This document shows, in pieces, positions 8,696 through 16,248 of a DNA stretch of 38,950 nt (the stretch's first letter is position 1; every line of letters begins with the position of its first letter). The notes below the pieces were generated by a model, which was given only the letters and a program-made list of their open reading frames with translations, made no database searches and was not told the DNA's origin. Position numbers and translations under genes: made by a program. This stretch comes from a virus. Where the stretch lies: positions 1 through 38,950 of the IMG/VR virus record IMGVR_UViG_3300017951_000004; one strand, given 5' to 3'.

Positions 8696-9280
8696 ATGTC
8701 GAGAGTGGCTATATCAGGAGACGCAAGCGGAACAGGTACGCTGACGATTGCCGCTCCCAATACAAATACCGACCGAACGCTGACGCTTCCAGACGAGGCA
8801 GGCACGATTATAACTAGCGGCAGTAGTACGGCTGTATTTCCGGCAGGTAGTGTAATCAATGTTGAAACCTCAACTATTACAACAAACTCAACTCGGTCAA
8901 GTGCTACAGGATTTGCAGACGACTTAGTTTTTGATAGTTACACTCCAGTTAAAAGTAGCAGCACTGTTCATATTATAGGAAGTGCGTATTTTGACGGTGG
9001 TAATAACACTTATTGTTATATGAGATGGTTAGTAAACGGTTCTACTTATGGCACAACAGGAAGCATTAGCACCGGAACATCTATGGCATTTTATAGTGCC
9101 ACTACTTTAAACAATCTTGGTGGTTTACCTACTCCGTTACAGACAAGTGTTGCAAACACTGACGGTTCAGATATTTCAGTTAAGTGTCAGGCATACGTTA
9201 GTAGCGGTACTTTGTATATTTTACGGACTCCAAATCTTTCTGCTATGCCTGCCGCTGTTACTTACATCGAGGTTGCATAA
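8696..9280 (+). CDS. Tail fibre protein, first copy of a duplicated cassette
   Basis: This 194-residue protein opens with a TLTIAAPNTNTDRTLTLP segment followed by DEAGTI, a frequent fibre trunk module. The following beta-rich domain (about residues 50-194) is a likely receptor-binding tip. It is followed two bases later by a small partner gene. The same fibre + partner order recurs at 10046-10902 with a related N-terminus but a different tip, suggesting duplication and divergence of host-range modules. Confidence 0.82.
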   Translation: MSRVAISGDASGTGTLTIAAPNTNTDRTLTLPDEAGTIITSGSSTAVFPAGSVINVETSTITTNSTRSSATGFADDLVFDSYTPVKSSSTVHIIGSAYFDGGNNTYCYMRWLVNGSTYGTTGSISTGTSMAFYSATTLNNLGGLPTPLQTSVANTDGSDISVKCQAYVSSGTLYILRTPNLSAMPAAVTYIEVA

Positions 9281-9282
9281 TT

Positions 9283-9579
9283 ATGACTCCATTTAAAGAC
9301 GAAGCAATTTACGAGCTGTACCCAAACGCAGAACGGGTCATTGGTGGCGTAACCGTTTTAGATTCTGACGGTAACGAAATATCGATTGATGAGTCTTTGG
9401 TCAACGCAAAGATGGCCGAAATGCAAGCTGCTTATGACGCGCAAAATTACGCGCGAAACAGAGCACTTGAGTACCCACCAATTGGTGACCAGCTAGACGA
9501 CTTGTTTAAGCAAGGCGCGTTTTCATCAGACATGGCGGCAAAGCTGCAAGCCGTTAAAGACAAATATCCTAAAAGTTAA
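9283..9579 (+). CDS. Small fibre-associated protein (assembly-chaperone-like), copy 1
   Basis: This 98-residue protein ends in the block EYPPIGDQLDDLFKQGAFS.DMAAKLQAVKDKYPK, which is common in small genes placed behind phage tail-fibre genes. It is paralogous to the product of 10636-10902: the last 40 residues are almost the same. The N-terminal half (DEAIYELYPNAERVIGG, VLDSDGNEI) is acidic and probably binds the fibre partner. A chaperone or fibre-attachment role is inferred from context and not proven. Confidence 0.8.
   Translation: MTPFKDEAIYELYPNAERVIGGVTVLDSDGNEISIDESLVNAKMAEMQAAYDAQNYARNRALEYPPIGDQLDDLFKQGAFSSDMAAKLQAVKDKYPKS
9469..9492 (+). repeat. 24-base perfect direct repeat, copy 1, containing a 12-base palindrome
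   Basis: Identical to 10792-10815 in the paralogous partner gene. It contains the perfect palindrome CACCAATTGGTG at 9476-9487 and encodes the conserved EYPPIGDQ motif. Confidence 0.9.
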
Positions 9580-9592
9580 ATTGGAATAAATT

Positions 9593-9781
9593 ATGGACAA
9601 GCGAATTATTTATCCAACAGACGAAGGTGGTGTAGCGGTTATTGTTCCCGCGCCTGAATGCGGTTTAACTATTGAACAAATCGCCGAAAAAGATGTACCC
9701 GCCGGAAAGCAATATCAAATTGTTGACGTTGCTGACATTCCTTCCGATCGAACCTTTCGTAACGCGTGGGAGTACAACTAA
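9593..9781 (+). CDS. Small tail-fibre-region protein, function unknown
   Basis: This 62-residue protein has the pattern YPTDEGGVAVIVPAPECGLT, then EQIAEKDVPAGKQYQIVD and DRTFRNAWEYN. The pattern recurs in environmental and alphaproteobacterial phages directly upstream of a second small gene, as here. The stop overlaps the next start (TAATG), so the two proteins are probably made together. No enzymatic motif is seen. A tail assembly or fibre accessory role is likely from position. Confidence 0.75.
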   Translation: MDKRIIYPTDEGGVAVIVPAPECGLTIEQIAEKDVPAGKQYQIVDVADIPSDRTFRNAWEYN

Positions 9782-10020
9782 TGCCTATTAGCGTGAATTT
9801 AAGTAAGGCAAAAAACATTGCGCACGACATTCGTCGAGCCAAACGAGCTGAAGAGTTTGCGCCTCACGATGAAATTATTTCAAAGCAAATACCGGGCGCC
9901 GACGCGACTGCAGCTGAAGCCGCGCGAGCTGCAATTAGAACTAAGTACGAGCAAGTTCAAAACGACATCGATTCCGCGCCGGGTGTGAACGAAGTTAAAT
10001 TTGTTTTGGACAATTTGTAA
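9781..10020 (+). CDS. Small helical tail-region protein, function unknown
   Basis: This 79-residue helical protein contains NLSKAKNIAHDIRRAKRAEEF and then DATAAEAARAAIRTKYEQ, and is usually found right after genes like the one upstream. I chose ATG 9781, which overlaps the preceding stop (TAATG), over the TTG at 9766. The protein is likely dimeric or a coiled coil. Whether it chaperones fibre assembly is unproven. Confidence 0.75.
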   Translation: MPISVNLSKAKNIAHDIRRAKRAEEFAPHDEIISKQIPGADATAAEAARAAIRTKYEQVQNDIDSAPGVNEVKFVLDNL

Positions 10021-10045
10021 CTGTTAGCACTTTGGAGAAACAATA

Positions 10046-10639
10046 ATGAGCGGAACGATAAATGTAGGTAGCATCGAACTAGAGGACAGCGGGTTTACGC
10101 AAACAGTTAGCCCACCGACTCTAACTGCTGACCGGGCGCTAACTTTGCCAGATGCTGCGGGCACGATTGATAGGCTCGAGAGATCAGGAAACGTATTGCA
10201 AGTTGTTCAAACAGTTAAAACGGACACTTTTAGTACGAACAGTACAACGGCGGTTGATATTACTGGAATGACTGCTTCTATAACGCCAAGTAGCACTTCA
10301 AGCAAAATTTTAGTTAACGTTGCGCTGAATTATGGCGGCGACGATTACAATTATCATTGTAAATTGTTTAGAGATAGTACTGAGTTAGCTGTTCCAGTAA
10401 GTGGAAACAATCCGTCAACCGCAACTCTTAGCGGCGTTTATCACGCTAATGCGTGGCTAGTTTATAACGCAAATATTTGTTACCTAGATTCACCGAGCAG
10501 TACGTCATCTTTAACTTACAAATTGCAAATAAGGTCACAATCAACGTCTGGGTATTTTCGTTTAAATAGAAGTGATCGAGATGGCGCAAACGATGGTGTT
10601 TGTAGTTCATCAATTACATTAATGGAGATAGCCGGATGA
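10046..10639 (+). CDS. Tail fibre protein, second copy of the duplicated cassette
   Basis: This 197-residue protein has the fibre trunk module ADRALTLPDAAGTIDR near its N-terminus, as in 8696-9280, and then a different beta-rich domain (LQVVQTVKTDTFSTNSTTAV, TPSSTSSKILVNVALNYGGD, ITLMEIAG). This second domain is a recurring phage fibre tip. The gene overlaps its partner gene by four bases (ATGA). Together with 8696-9280 it may give the virion two alternative fibre tips. Confidence 0.82.
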   Translation: MSGTINVGSIELEDSGFTQTVSPPTLTADRALTLPDAAGTIDRLERSGNVLQVVQTVKTDTFSTNSTTAVDITGMTASITPSSTSSKILVNVALNYGGDDYNYHCKLFRDSTELAVPVSGNNPSTATLSGVYHANAWLVYNANICYLDSPSSTSSLTYKLQIRSQSTSGYFRLNRSDRDGANDGVCSSSITLMEIAG

Positions 10640-10902
10640 ACCATAAAGCTGTATTTGCACTATACCCTAACGTTGTTACCGTTGATGACGGCGCAGGTGC
10701 AATTGACGCCAACGGTAACGCGGTTGCAATAGATATTAACGCCGTAAACGCGTGGGTTGATCCAGACGCATACAAGTTTAGTAGGGCATCAGAGTACCCA
10801 CCAATTGGTGACCAGTTAGATGCCTTGTTTCATGCTGGAGTTTTCCCCGCAGACATGGCAGCGCAAATTCAAGCGGTCAAAGACAAGTACCCAAAGTCGT
10901 AA
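10636..10902 (+). CDS. Small fibre-associated protein, copy 2
   Basis: This 88-residue paralogue of the 9283-9579 product has an N-terminal half (AVFALYPNVVTVDDGAG, then AIDANGN) that is diverged. The C-terminal 40 residues (EYPPIGDQLDALFHAGVF, AVKDKYPKS) are nearly the same. It is coupled to the fibre gene upstream by an ATGA overlap. Each copy may be specific for its own fibre, as expected for fibre-specific chaperones. Confidence 0.8.
   Translation: MNHKAVFALYPNVVTVDDGAGAIDANGNAVAIDINAVNAWVDPDAYKFSRASEYPPIGDQLDALFHAGVFPADMAAQIQAVKDKYPKS
10792..10815 (+). repeat. 24-base perfect direct repeat, copy 2
   Basis: Identical to 9469-9492. Recombination between the two copies would delete 1323 bases, including one fibre gene, and fuse the two partner genes in frame. 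Confidence 0.9.
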
Positions 10903-11022
10903 ATGGCTAAGGTTAAGTTTTCTGAACACATAAAGCCGTTACCTAAAAGGACTAAGCTGACAAAAGCTCAACGTAAACGGAGAACTAAAAAACCAAACGC
11001 GAAAAAGCAATTATTTAAATGA
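10903..11022 (+). CDS. 39-residue strongly basic protein
   Basis: The ATG follows the previous stop codon directly and the TGA overlaps the next start (ATGA). The small frame thus fills the gap between two genes exactly, which supports its being translated. About two fifths of its residues are Lys or Arg (KRTKLTKAQRKRRTKK in the middle), so nucleic-acid or membrane-phosphate binding is likely. No family is recognised. Confidence 0.6.
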   Translation: MAKVKFSEHIKPLPKRTKLTKAQRKRRTKKPNAKKQLFK

Positions 11023-11282
11023 ACAAGATTGACGCCACTAAAGTAATAACCAGCATGATGCCGCTTTTTTTGGCAGCGCTGTGGTGGGTCATTTCATCGA
11101 TAAACGACATACACACTGAGATAGGACAAATAAAATCATCGCTTGCAGTTTTGATCACTCCGACGGGCGAAATTATTCCTTCACCCGGAAATCAGTTTGC
11201 GAGGCTGGCATTAAAAGAAGAAATGCTAAACGAGATTAACGACTTAAAAATTAGGGTTAAGTTGTTGGAGAGCACCCCGTGA
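11019..11282 (+). CDS. Small membrane protein of the lysis block, holin-like
   Basis: This 87-residue protein has one N-terminal membrane helix (about residues 10-28, ITSMMPLFLAALWWVISSI) and a C-terminal coiled coil (LKEEMLNEINDLKIRVKLLE). The layout resembles one-helix holin-associated or XhlA-like proteins. It lies four genes before the lysozyme and is coupled on both sides (ATGA and GTGA overlaps). It may be an accessory or anti-holin, since the next-but-one gene cluster holds a better holin candidate. A spanin is unlikely because no signal or lipobox is present. Confidence 0.72.
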   Translation: MNKIDATKVITSMMPLFLAALWWVISSINDIHTEIGQIKSSLAVLITPTGEIIPSPGNQFARLALKEEMLNEINDLKIRVKLLESTP

Positions 11283-11485
11283 ACGAAATCAATCCAAAAG
11301 AATTTGGCGCATTACAAGCCGACGTAAGGACTCTAACCAGTGAGATACATTTGCTGCGTAAAGAAATGTCAGATGTTAACGCGATGCTAAATCAAGGCAA
11401 GGGTGGTTTGTACATCGCATTGTTTGCAGCCGGAGCTCTTGGTTCTGCTATTACGTTTTTAATAAGGAAGATGTTTGGCGGCTAA
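11279..11485 (+). CDS. Tail-anchored small membrane protein, holin-like
   Basis: This 68-residue protein has an N-terminal coiled coil (about residues 10-40) and a C-terminal membrane helix (about 43-63, LYIALFAAGALGSAITFLI) with a short basic end. This mirrors the topology of the preceding gene product, suggesting that the two pair through their coils. It starts at GTG inside the previous stop (GTGA). The HNH gene downstream begins inside its 3' end. Function in lysis is inferred from neighbours. Confidence 0.72.
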   Translation: MNEINPKEFGALQADVRTLTSEIHLLRKEMSDVNAMLNQGKGGLYIALFAAGALGSAITFLIRKMFGG

Positions 11486-11810
11486 AAGCAAGTACGCTGA
11501 ATATAACAGGGCTTATTATGAGGCCAACAAAGAAAAGATTAAACGAGCTGCAGCAAAGCGTCGAAACGAAATTAGAGCTTGGTGGAAACAATTTAAACGA
11601 ACGCTGGTTTGCCAGCATTGTGGTGAAGATGCACCGGAATGTATCGACTTACACCACATTAATGATTCTAAAAATGACCGCACAGACAGTGCGTATAAAT
11701 GGGTTAGGAACGCGCGTAGCAAGGAATGGATTTTAAATGAGGTAAAGACTAACTGCATTCCTTTGTGTGCTAATTGCCACAGAAAAGAGCACGCAAAGGA
11801 ATACAGTTAA
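11475..11810 (+). CDS. HNH endonuclease
   Basis: This 111-residue single-domain nuclease has the zinc pair C46/C49, the HNH core DLHHIND with H60/H61, and C98-x-x-C101-H with H106 near the end. The N-terminus is a basic helix (EYNRAYYEANKEKIKRAAAKRR) like DNA-binding arms of free-standing phage HNH enzymes. The start is TTG 11475, overlapping the previous gene by 11 bases; no better start gives the basic arm. HNH genes more often sit beside terminase, where they aid packaging, so this place inside the lysis block suggests a homing-type insertion. Confidence 0.85.
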   Translation: MAAKSKYAEYNRAYYEANKEKIKRAAAKRRNEIRAWWKQFKRTLVCQHCGEDAPECIDLHHINDSKNDRTDSAYKWVRNARSKEWILNEVKTNCIPLCANCHRKEHAKEYS

Positions 11811-11823
11811 GAAAGGGGCATAA

Positions 11824-12291
11824 ATGATTGAAACAATTTTTGGTGGGGTGTTTGGAGGCGTACTTCGACTAGCGCCAGAAGTGTTTAAATTTTTTGACTC
11901 TAAAAACGCGCGCAATCACGAACTCGCGATGGTTCAAGCCGAAATGGATTTCGCCAAAGTTAAAGGTGAAATCGCGATGAAGCAGACCGAGGCGACGATG
12001 TCGATTGCCGAACTGGACGCTATGAAAGAGGCGTTCAAAGAGCAGGCCGCGACAGCTGGCAGGTCATACAAGTGGGTTGCGGCGATATCGGGTCTTGTAC
12101 GGCCTTTAGTGACCTATTGGTTTGTTGGCCTTTATTCCGCAGTTAAAGTTGCGACGTACATGATTGCGATGGAACAGGGCGGCGTTTGGAGCGAGGTTTT
12201 AATTGGTATGTGGGGTAAAGACGATATGGCTATATTGAATCTGCTCCTTACTTTTTATTTTGTTGGTCGGGTTTACGAGCGTAGAACGTGA
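11824..12291 (+). CDS. Three-TM holin (GTA-holin-like)
   Basis: This 155-residue protein has an amphipathic N-terminus, a charged central coil (about residues 30-80) and hydrophobic segments in the second half (WVAAISGLVRPLVTYWFVGL, AVKVATYMIAM, LNLLLTFYFVGRVY). The RPLVTYWFVGLYS motif is typical of the GTA_holin_3TM family. It would form the membrane lesion that releases the lysozyme encoded by the next gene, which has no signal peptide. The stop overlaps the lysozyme start (GTGA), so holin and lysozyme are coupled. Confidence 0.82.
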   Translation: MIETIFGGVFGGVLRLAPEVFKFFDSKNARNHELAMVQAEMDFAKVKGEIAMKQTEATMSIAELDAMKEAFKEQAATAGRSYKWVAAISGLVRPLVTYWFVGLYSAVKVATYMIAMEQGGVWSEVLIGMWGKDDMAILNLLLTFYFVGRVYERRT

Positions 12292-12743
12292 GCGAAGTAA
12301 TTAACTTAGCAGCTGTGTTATGCCGCCGGTTTGAAGGTTTACGGTTGAAGCCGTACACCTGCCCAGCTGGCGTGCCAACTATTGGCTACGGCAGTACTCG
12401 ATACGAGGACGGCACGCCTGTTAAATTAACCGACCCAGAAATAACCAAAGACAGAGCCGACGAATTACTCGACAGAGAACTTTCGTCGTTCTATCAATCA
12501 GTTGTAAAATATTGTCCTGTACTGGCAGCCGATAGCGAAAACAAAGCGGCGGCTATTTTAAGTTGGACATATAACTTGGGCGCAGGTCGTTTAAAAGCGT
12601 CCACTATGCGTAAGCGCATCAACCAGCAAAATTGGAATGCGGCTGCAACCGAACTCAAAAGATGGGTGTGGGGCGGTGGCCGAAGACTTCCCGGCTTAAT
12701 CGTCCGACGTGACGCTGAAGCTGAACTTTTGCTGAGTAGATAA
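12288..12743 (+). CDS. Endolysin, GH24 lysozyme (T4/P22 type)
   Basis: This 151-residue muramidase cleaves peptidoglycan at the end of infection. The active-site region reads FEGLRLKPYTCPAGVPTIGY with E16, C25 and T31, i.e. the E-8aa-C-5aa-T variant in which Cys replaces the Asp of T4 lysozyme. Further family motifs are SWTYNLGAGRLKASTM and the RLPGLIVRRDAEAELL end. No signal or SAR segment is visible, so export depends on the holin upstream. The start is GTG within the holin stop codon, and the stop overlaps the next ATG (TAATG). Confidence 0.95.
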   Translation: MSEVINLAAVLCRRFEGLRLKPYTCPAGVPTIGYGSTRYEDGTPVKLTDPEITKDRADELLDRELSSFYQSVVKYCPVLAADSENKAAAILSWTYNLGAGRLKASTMRKRINQQNWNAAATELKRWVWGGGRRLPGLIVRRDAEAELLLSR

Positions 12744-14224
12744 TGCTAATACCTATAAAAGTACCACCGGGTGTTTACAGAAACGAAACTGAACTAACCA
12801 GCGCTGGCCGCTGGTACGATTCTAATCTTGTTCGTTGGTATCAAGACGCAATGCAGCCTATGGGCGGCTGGGCCAAACTAAACGACTCAGCTGTCACCGG
12901 CCGCGCGTCAGGCGTTTACACTTGGCGTCAAAACGACCTAACCCGTTGGTTGGCGGTTGGTACTGAGCAAAAGTTGTACGCTTATCGGGCGGGGCAAACT
13001 CAATTTGATATAACGCCAACCGGATACAGCACTGGACGTGCAAGCGCTGAAGACTTTTTAGGTTACGGCGGTCAGTATTACGGCACGTTTAATTACGGCG
13101 TAGCAAGACCAGACAACAGCCTTACAGGTATTTTGCCAGCGACCGCGTGGTCGTTAGATAACTTTGGCGAAGTACTAATTGCCTGTGCAAACACTGACGG
13201 TGTTATTTACAGTTGGGACTTAAATACATCGAACCCGGCTGCAGCTGTTCACGGTTCAGCACCGACTAGCAATCAGGCCATCGTTGTGACCGAGGAGCGC
13301 TTTTTGTTTGCACTTGGTGCTGACGGAGACCCACGGAAAATAGCATGGGCCGACCAAGAAAGTTTGACGACATGGTCATCATCCCCAACAAACCAAGCCG
13401 GTGATTTTAATTTGCAGACAACGGGCTCAATTGTTGCCGGGTGTCGGGTTAAGGGCTCTACGTTAATTTTCACAACTTCAGATGTCCATGTGGCTCAGTA
13501 CTTAGGGCCGCCATACGTTTACGGTTTCCAACGAGCCGGTATTTCTTGCGGCTTAATTGCGATCAACGCTGTAATCAGTTTTGACGTTGGTGCTGTTTGG
13601 ATGAGTGATTCAGGTTTTTGGATGTACGACGGATACGCCAAGCCGTTAAATTGTGAAGTTGCGGACTATGTATTCCGCGATATGAACTTTAACCAAAAGT
13701 CTAAAATATCAGCACTTCATAACGCGGAGTTTGGCGAAGTAATGTGGTTATACCCAAGCGCCAACTCAACTGAAAACGACCGATACGTTGTTTGGAATTA
13801 CAGAGAGAACCATTGGTCGATTGGCGCGATGGATAGAACTGTTGGCGTTCACGCAAACATATTTAGAACGCCAATTATGATTGGCACAGACGGTTATGTG
13901 TACGAACACGAGACCGGCTGGGACTACGACGGCGCGTCACCTTACGTTGAAAGCGGCCCAATGCAATTAGGCAACGGCGACAATGTCATGTGCGCAACGC
14001 AACTTATCCCAGACGAGCGAACAGCCGGCGACGTTCAGGTTAAATTTAAGACACGCTTCTATCCAAACGGTGACGAACAAACGTTTGGGCCTTACAGCAT
14101 GAGCTCACCAACGGACGTTAGGTTCACAGCAAGACAAGCAAAGATGCGTATTGAGCCGATAAAAAACACAGCATGGCGTGTTGGTGAAATGAGAATCGAC
14201 GCTTCGCCGGGAGGTAAGCGATGA
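12743..14224 (+). CDS. Tail hub / head-closure protein (P22 gp10-like beta-propeller)
   Basis: This 493-residue beta-rich protein starts IPIKVPPGVYRNETELTSAG and contains repeated W/Y/D-rich blades (GVYTWRQNDLTRWLAVG, NFGEVLIACANTDGVIYSWD, VIGTDGYVYEHETG-like). It resembles the P22 packaged-DNA stabilisation or beta-propeller tail proteins of podoviruses. These sit below the adaptor, seal the filled head and anchor fibres. Length and position between lysis and ejection genes agree. It is coupled to the lysozyme gene (TAATG) and the next gene (ATGA). Confidence 0.78.
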   Translation: MLIPIKVPPGVYRNETELTSAGRWYDSNLVRWYQDAMQPMGGWAKLNDSAVTGRASGVYTWRQNDLTRWLAVGTEQKLYAYRAGQTQFDITPTGYSTGRASAEDFLGYGGQYYGTFNYGVARPDNSLTGILPATAWSLDNFGEVLIACANTDGVIYSWDLNTSNPAAAVHGSAPTSNQAIVVTEERFLFALGADGDPRKIAWADQESLTTWSSSPTNQAGDFNLQTTGSIVAGCRVKGSTLIFTTSDVHVAQYLGPPYVYGFQRAGISCGLIAINAVISFDVGAVWMSDSGFWMYDGYAKPLNCEVADYVFRDMNFNQKSKISALHNAEFGEVMWLYPSANSTENDRYVVWNYRENHWSIGAMDRTVGVHANIFRTPIMIGTDGYVYEHETGWDYDGASPYVESGPMQLGNGDNVMCATQLIPDERTAGDVQVKFKTRFYPNGDEQTFGPYSMSSPTDVRFTARQAKMRIEPIKNTAWRVGEMRIDASPGGKR

Positions 14225-14427
14225 TATTACCTAAACCACAAAACCAATACGACGTCAGAGATGAATCTGTAACGCGATCTATTCTCGAGCAAGCCGACAG
14301 ACAGAACGTCAAATTTAATCGAGATTACGACGTAGCAGATGGACGAATTATTTTAACTTCACCAAACGGAACGCGATACGCCATCGAAGTTGATAACGCT
14401 GGCGCGCTATCGACAACGGCTATTTAA
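14221..14427 (+). CDS. Small virion-region protein, function unknown
   Basis: This 68-residue soluble, slightly acidic protein (KPQNQYDVRDESVTRSILEQ, then DGRIILTSPNGTRYAIEVD) is coupled by an ATGA overlap to the hub gene. Such proteins recur next to gp10-like genes in environmental phages, where they may be tail accessory factors. No motif allows a firmer call. Confidence 0.72.
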   Translation: MILPKPQNQYDVRDESVTRSILEQADRQNVKFNRDYDVADGRIILTSPNGTRYAIEVDNAGALSTTAI

Positions 14428-14439
14428 CGGAGACTAACT

Positions 14440-15426
14440 ATGGGATTTTTTAGCAAAATATTTGGCGGTGGTAGCGGAAGCCCACAAGTATCAACAAGCC
14501 AAGTGCAAATTCCGGGATACATTCAAGATGCTGGCAAGTTTAATATTAACTTTGCAAAGAATATAGCGAACACACCGTTCCAAAAATTCACCGGCGACCG
14601 TTACGCTGGTTTTGATACAAACGAGCAGCAGGCGTTTGATCGAGCCGTAGCGTTTTCGAATGCAGGTGTAGGTCAAGACGCAATCAGCACCGGAATGGAT
14701 GCTGCGTCGGCTGCAGCCGGTTACACGCCTCAAGGATTTCTTGGCGCGGATATATCTGGATACATGAACCCGTACTTGCAAAACGTTGCAGGTAACGTCA
14801 TGAGCGATCTTGATCGAGCTAGACAGACCGCACTGACAAGTGGCGGTGCAGCTGCTACCCGGTCAGGTGCGTACGGCGGCTCGAGGCACGGTGTTTCAGA
14901 TGCTTTAACTAATCGAGAGTTTTTTGATTCAGCAAACAACGCGCTAACTAACCTTTACAGTCAAGGCTACAACCAAGCGACAAACCTATTTCAAAACGAC
15001 ATCGCCAATCAGCTGGCAGCAAATTCTCTTAACTTAAACGCTGCCTCTCAACTGGCTAACCTAGCCAACATGGGACGACAGTTTACGTTGTCAGATATCG
15101 ACCTACAGCGAAACATTGGCTCTCAAACTAGAGCGCTTGAGCAGGCACAAAGGGACTTTGACTATCAGCAGTTCGTTGAGCAGCGCGAAGACCCATACAA
15201 AAAACTAGCCGCATTGAGCACTGGTTTAGGTTCGACCCCGTACAGCACAACGACAACAGGTGTTACCCCGGCAGCTCAAAACAACGTTTTGGGTAGCGCT
15301 CTTGGCGGCGCTTTGACTGGTGCAAGTTTGTTTGGTGCTGGTGGGTTACTTGCTGGAGCTGGTGGAATTGGCGCAGCTGGTGGCGCTGGCATTGGCGCGG
15401 GTCTTGGTCTTTTGATGGGACTGTAA
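14440..15426 (+). CDS. Internal virion / DNA-ejection protein
   Basis: This 328-residue protein has an N-terminal amphipathic start (MGFFSKIFGGG), long Ala/Asn/Gln-rich helical middle regions (about residues 110-240) and a C-terminal hydrophobic Gly/Ala segment (about 285-328). Proteins of this build in the P22/T7-like tail regions are carried inside the head and ejected to form a conduit across the cell envelope. The Gly-rich end can insert in membranes. Assigned by architecture and position; the family is not certain. Confidence 0.72.
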   Translation: MGFFSKIFGGGSGSPQVSTSQVQIPGYIQDAGKFNINFAKNIANTPFQKFTGDRYAGFDTNEQQAFDRAVAFSNAGVGQDAISTGMDAASAAAGYTPQGFLGADISGYMNPYLQNVAGNVMSDLDRARQTALTSGGAAATRSGAYGGSRHGVSDALTNREFFDSANNALTNLYSQGYNQATNLFQNDIANQLAANSLNLNAASQLANLANMGRQFTLSDIDLQRNIGSQTRALEQAQRDFDYQQFVEQREDPYKKLAALSTGLGSTPYSTTTTGVTPAAQNNVLGSALGGALTGASLFGAGGLLAGAGGIGAAGGAGIGAGLGLLMGL

Positions 15427-15882
15427 ATGGTTATACCGACACCTGAACCACAAAACTACGTTGACGCGCAGCTCGCTGCGGTTCTCGACCCAACGTCGAG
15501 CCGTGACACGCTTTTAATCACACCCGGCACACCAATGCCTAGCGTGATACCTCAAGGCGTTACAGTGGCTCGTACAAAGCGTGGGCTGGTTCTTACAACG
15601 AACCCCGCCAAGATATCTGTCATTGATAACGGTACGGAGGAGCAAGTTGGTCAAGCGATTTTTGGGTACGGTTATGATCAATCGCAGGGCGGTAATATGG
15701 CGGCGGTTGCAACAAATCAACAAGGAACGCCAGTCGCTGAGATCGCAGCACCAAGTAACGGTTCGGGGATGATGCAAGCTATGCAGGCAGCTGGGTTACT
15801 AGCGCCAGCAGGAGGTGCAGTTAATTTAAAACCAAGAAAAGACGCAGCCATGCAGCGAATGGTTGGGTTGTTGGGAGATTAA
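15427..15882 (+). CDS. Virion-region protein, function unknown
   Basis: This 151-residue protein has a proline-rich N-terminus and a beta-like middle (GLVLTTNPAKISVIDNG). A Gln/Asn/Gly-rich linker leads to a basic C-terminal helix (PRKDAAMQRMVGLLG). The ATG directly follows the previous stop. No recognised domain is present. It sits among the ejection proteins and is probably part of the virion. Confidence 0.7.
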   Translation: MVIPTPEPQNYVDAQLAAVLDPTSSRDTLLITPGTPMPSVIPQGVTVARTKRGLVLTTNPAKISVIDNGTEEQVGQAIFGYGYDQSQGGNMAAVATNQQGTPVAEIAAPSNGSGMMQAMQAAGLLAPAGGAVNLKPRKDAAMQRMVGLLGD

Positions 15883-15885
15883 TTT

Positions 15886-16236
15886 ATGAACTTTGATCAA
15901 TTAATACAAATGGGCGCACTATCGCCGACGTTAACAAACCAAGGTAACGGTTTAGCACCTAAAGTCGGGGTTCCCTCGATGTTGGGTATTAACCCCTTAA
16001 TGCTTGGCTACAACATGATGATGGGCAGCAACCCAGTATCGCAAGCTCAAGAAGCGCCGATGGCTCAAGTAGGTCGAGCGCGCATTCCGGGTGGTATGTC
16101 AAACCTTATGCAAAATCTAGGAGTATCAGATTTTCAAGGAGCATCAAATATTATGCCCGGCAGCAATTCAATTTTAGAAATGATGAAAGTTTACAACTCA
16201 AGGCCCGGCTCTCTTCCCGGGTTGCTAATGTACTAA
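15886..16236 (+). CDS. Small Met/Gly/Asn-rich virion-region protein
   Basis: This 116-residue protein is unusually rich in methionine, glycine and asparagine (LMLGYNMMMGSNPVSQAQ in the middle). It has no charged coil or membrane helix. The composition is like that of the low-complexity linkers in the neighbouring ejection proteins. It is separated from its neighbours by 3 and 12 bases. No function is recognised. Confidence 0.68.
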   Translation: MNFDQLIQMGALSPTLTNQGNGLAPKVGVPSMLGINPLMLGYNMMMGSNPVSQAQEAPMAQVGRARIPGGMSNLMQNLGVSDFQGASNIMPGSNSILEMMKVYNSRPGSLPGLLMY

Positions 16237-16248
16237 AGGATATTTCAA

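Noticed and set aside
9283-10902. Programmed frameshift in tail assembly genes
   Set aside because: The virion type is short-tailed, the small genes have their own starts with standard overlaps, and no slippery sequence was noticed at a junction.
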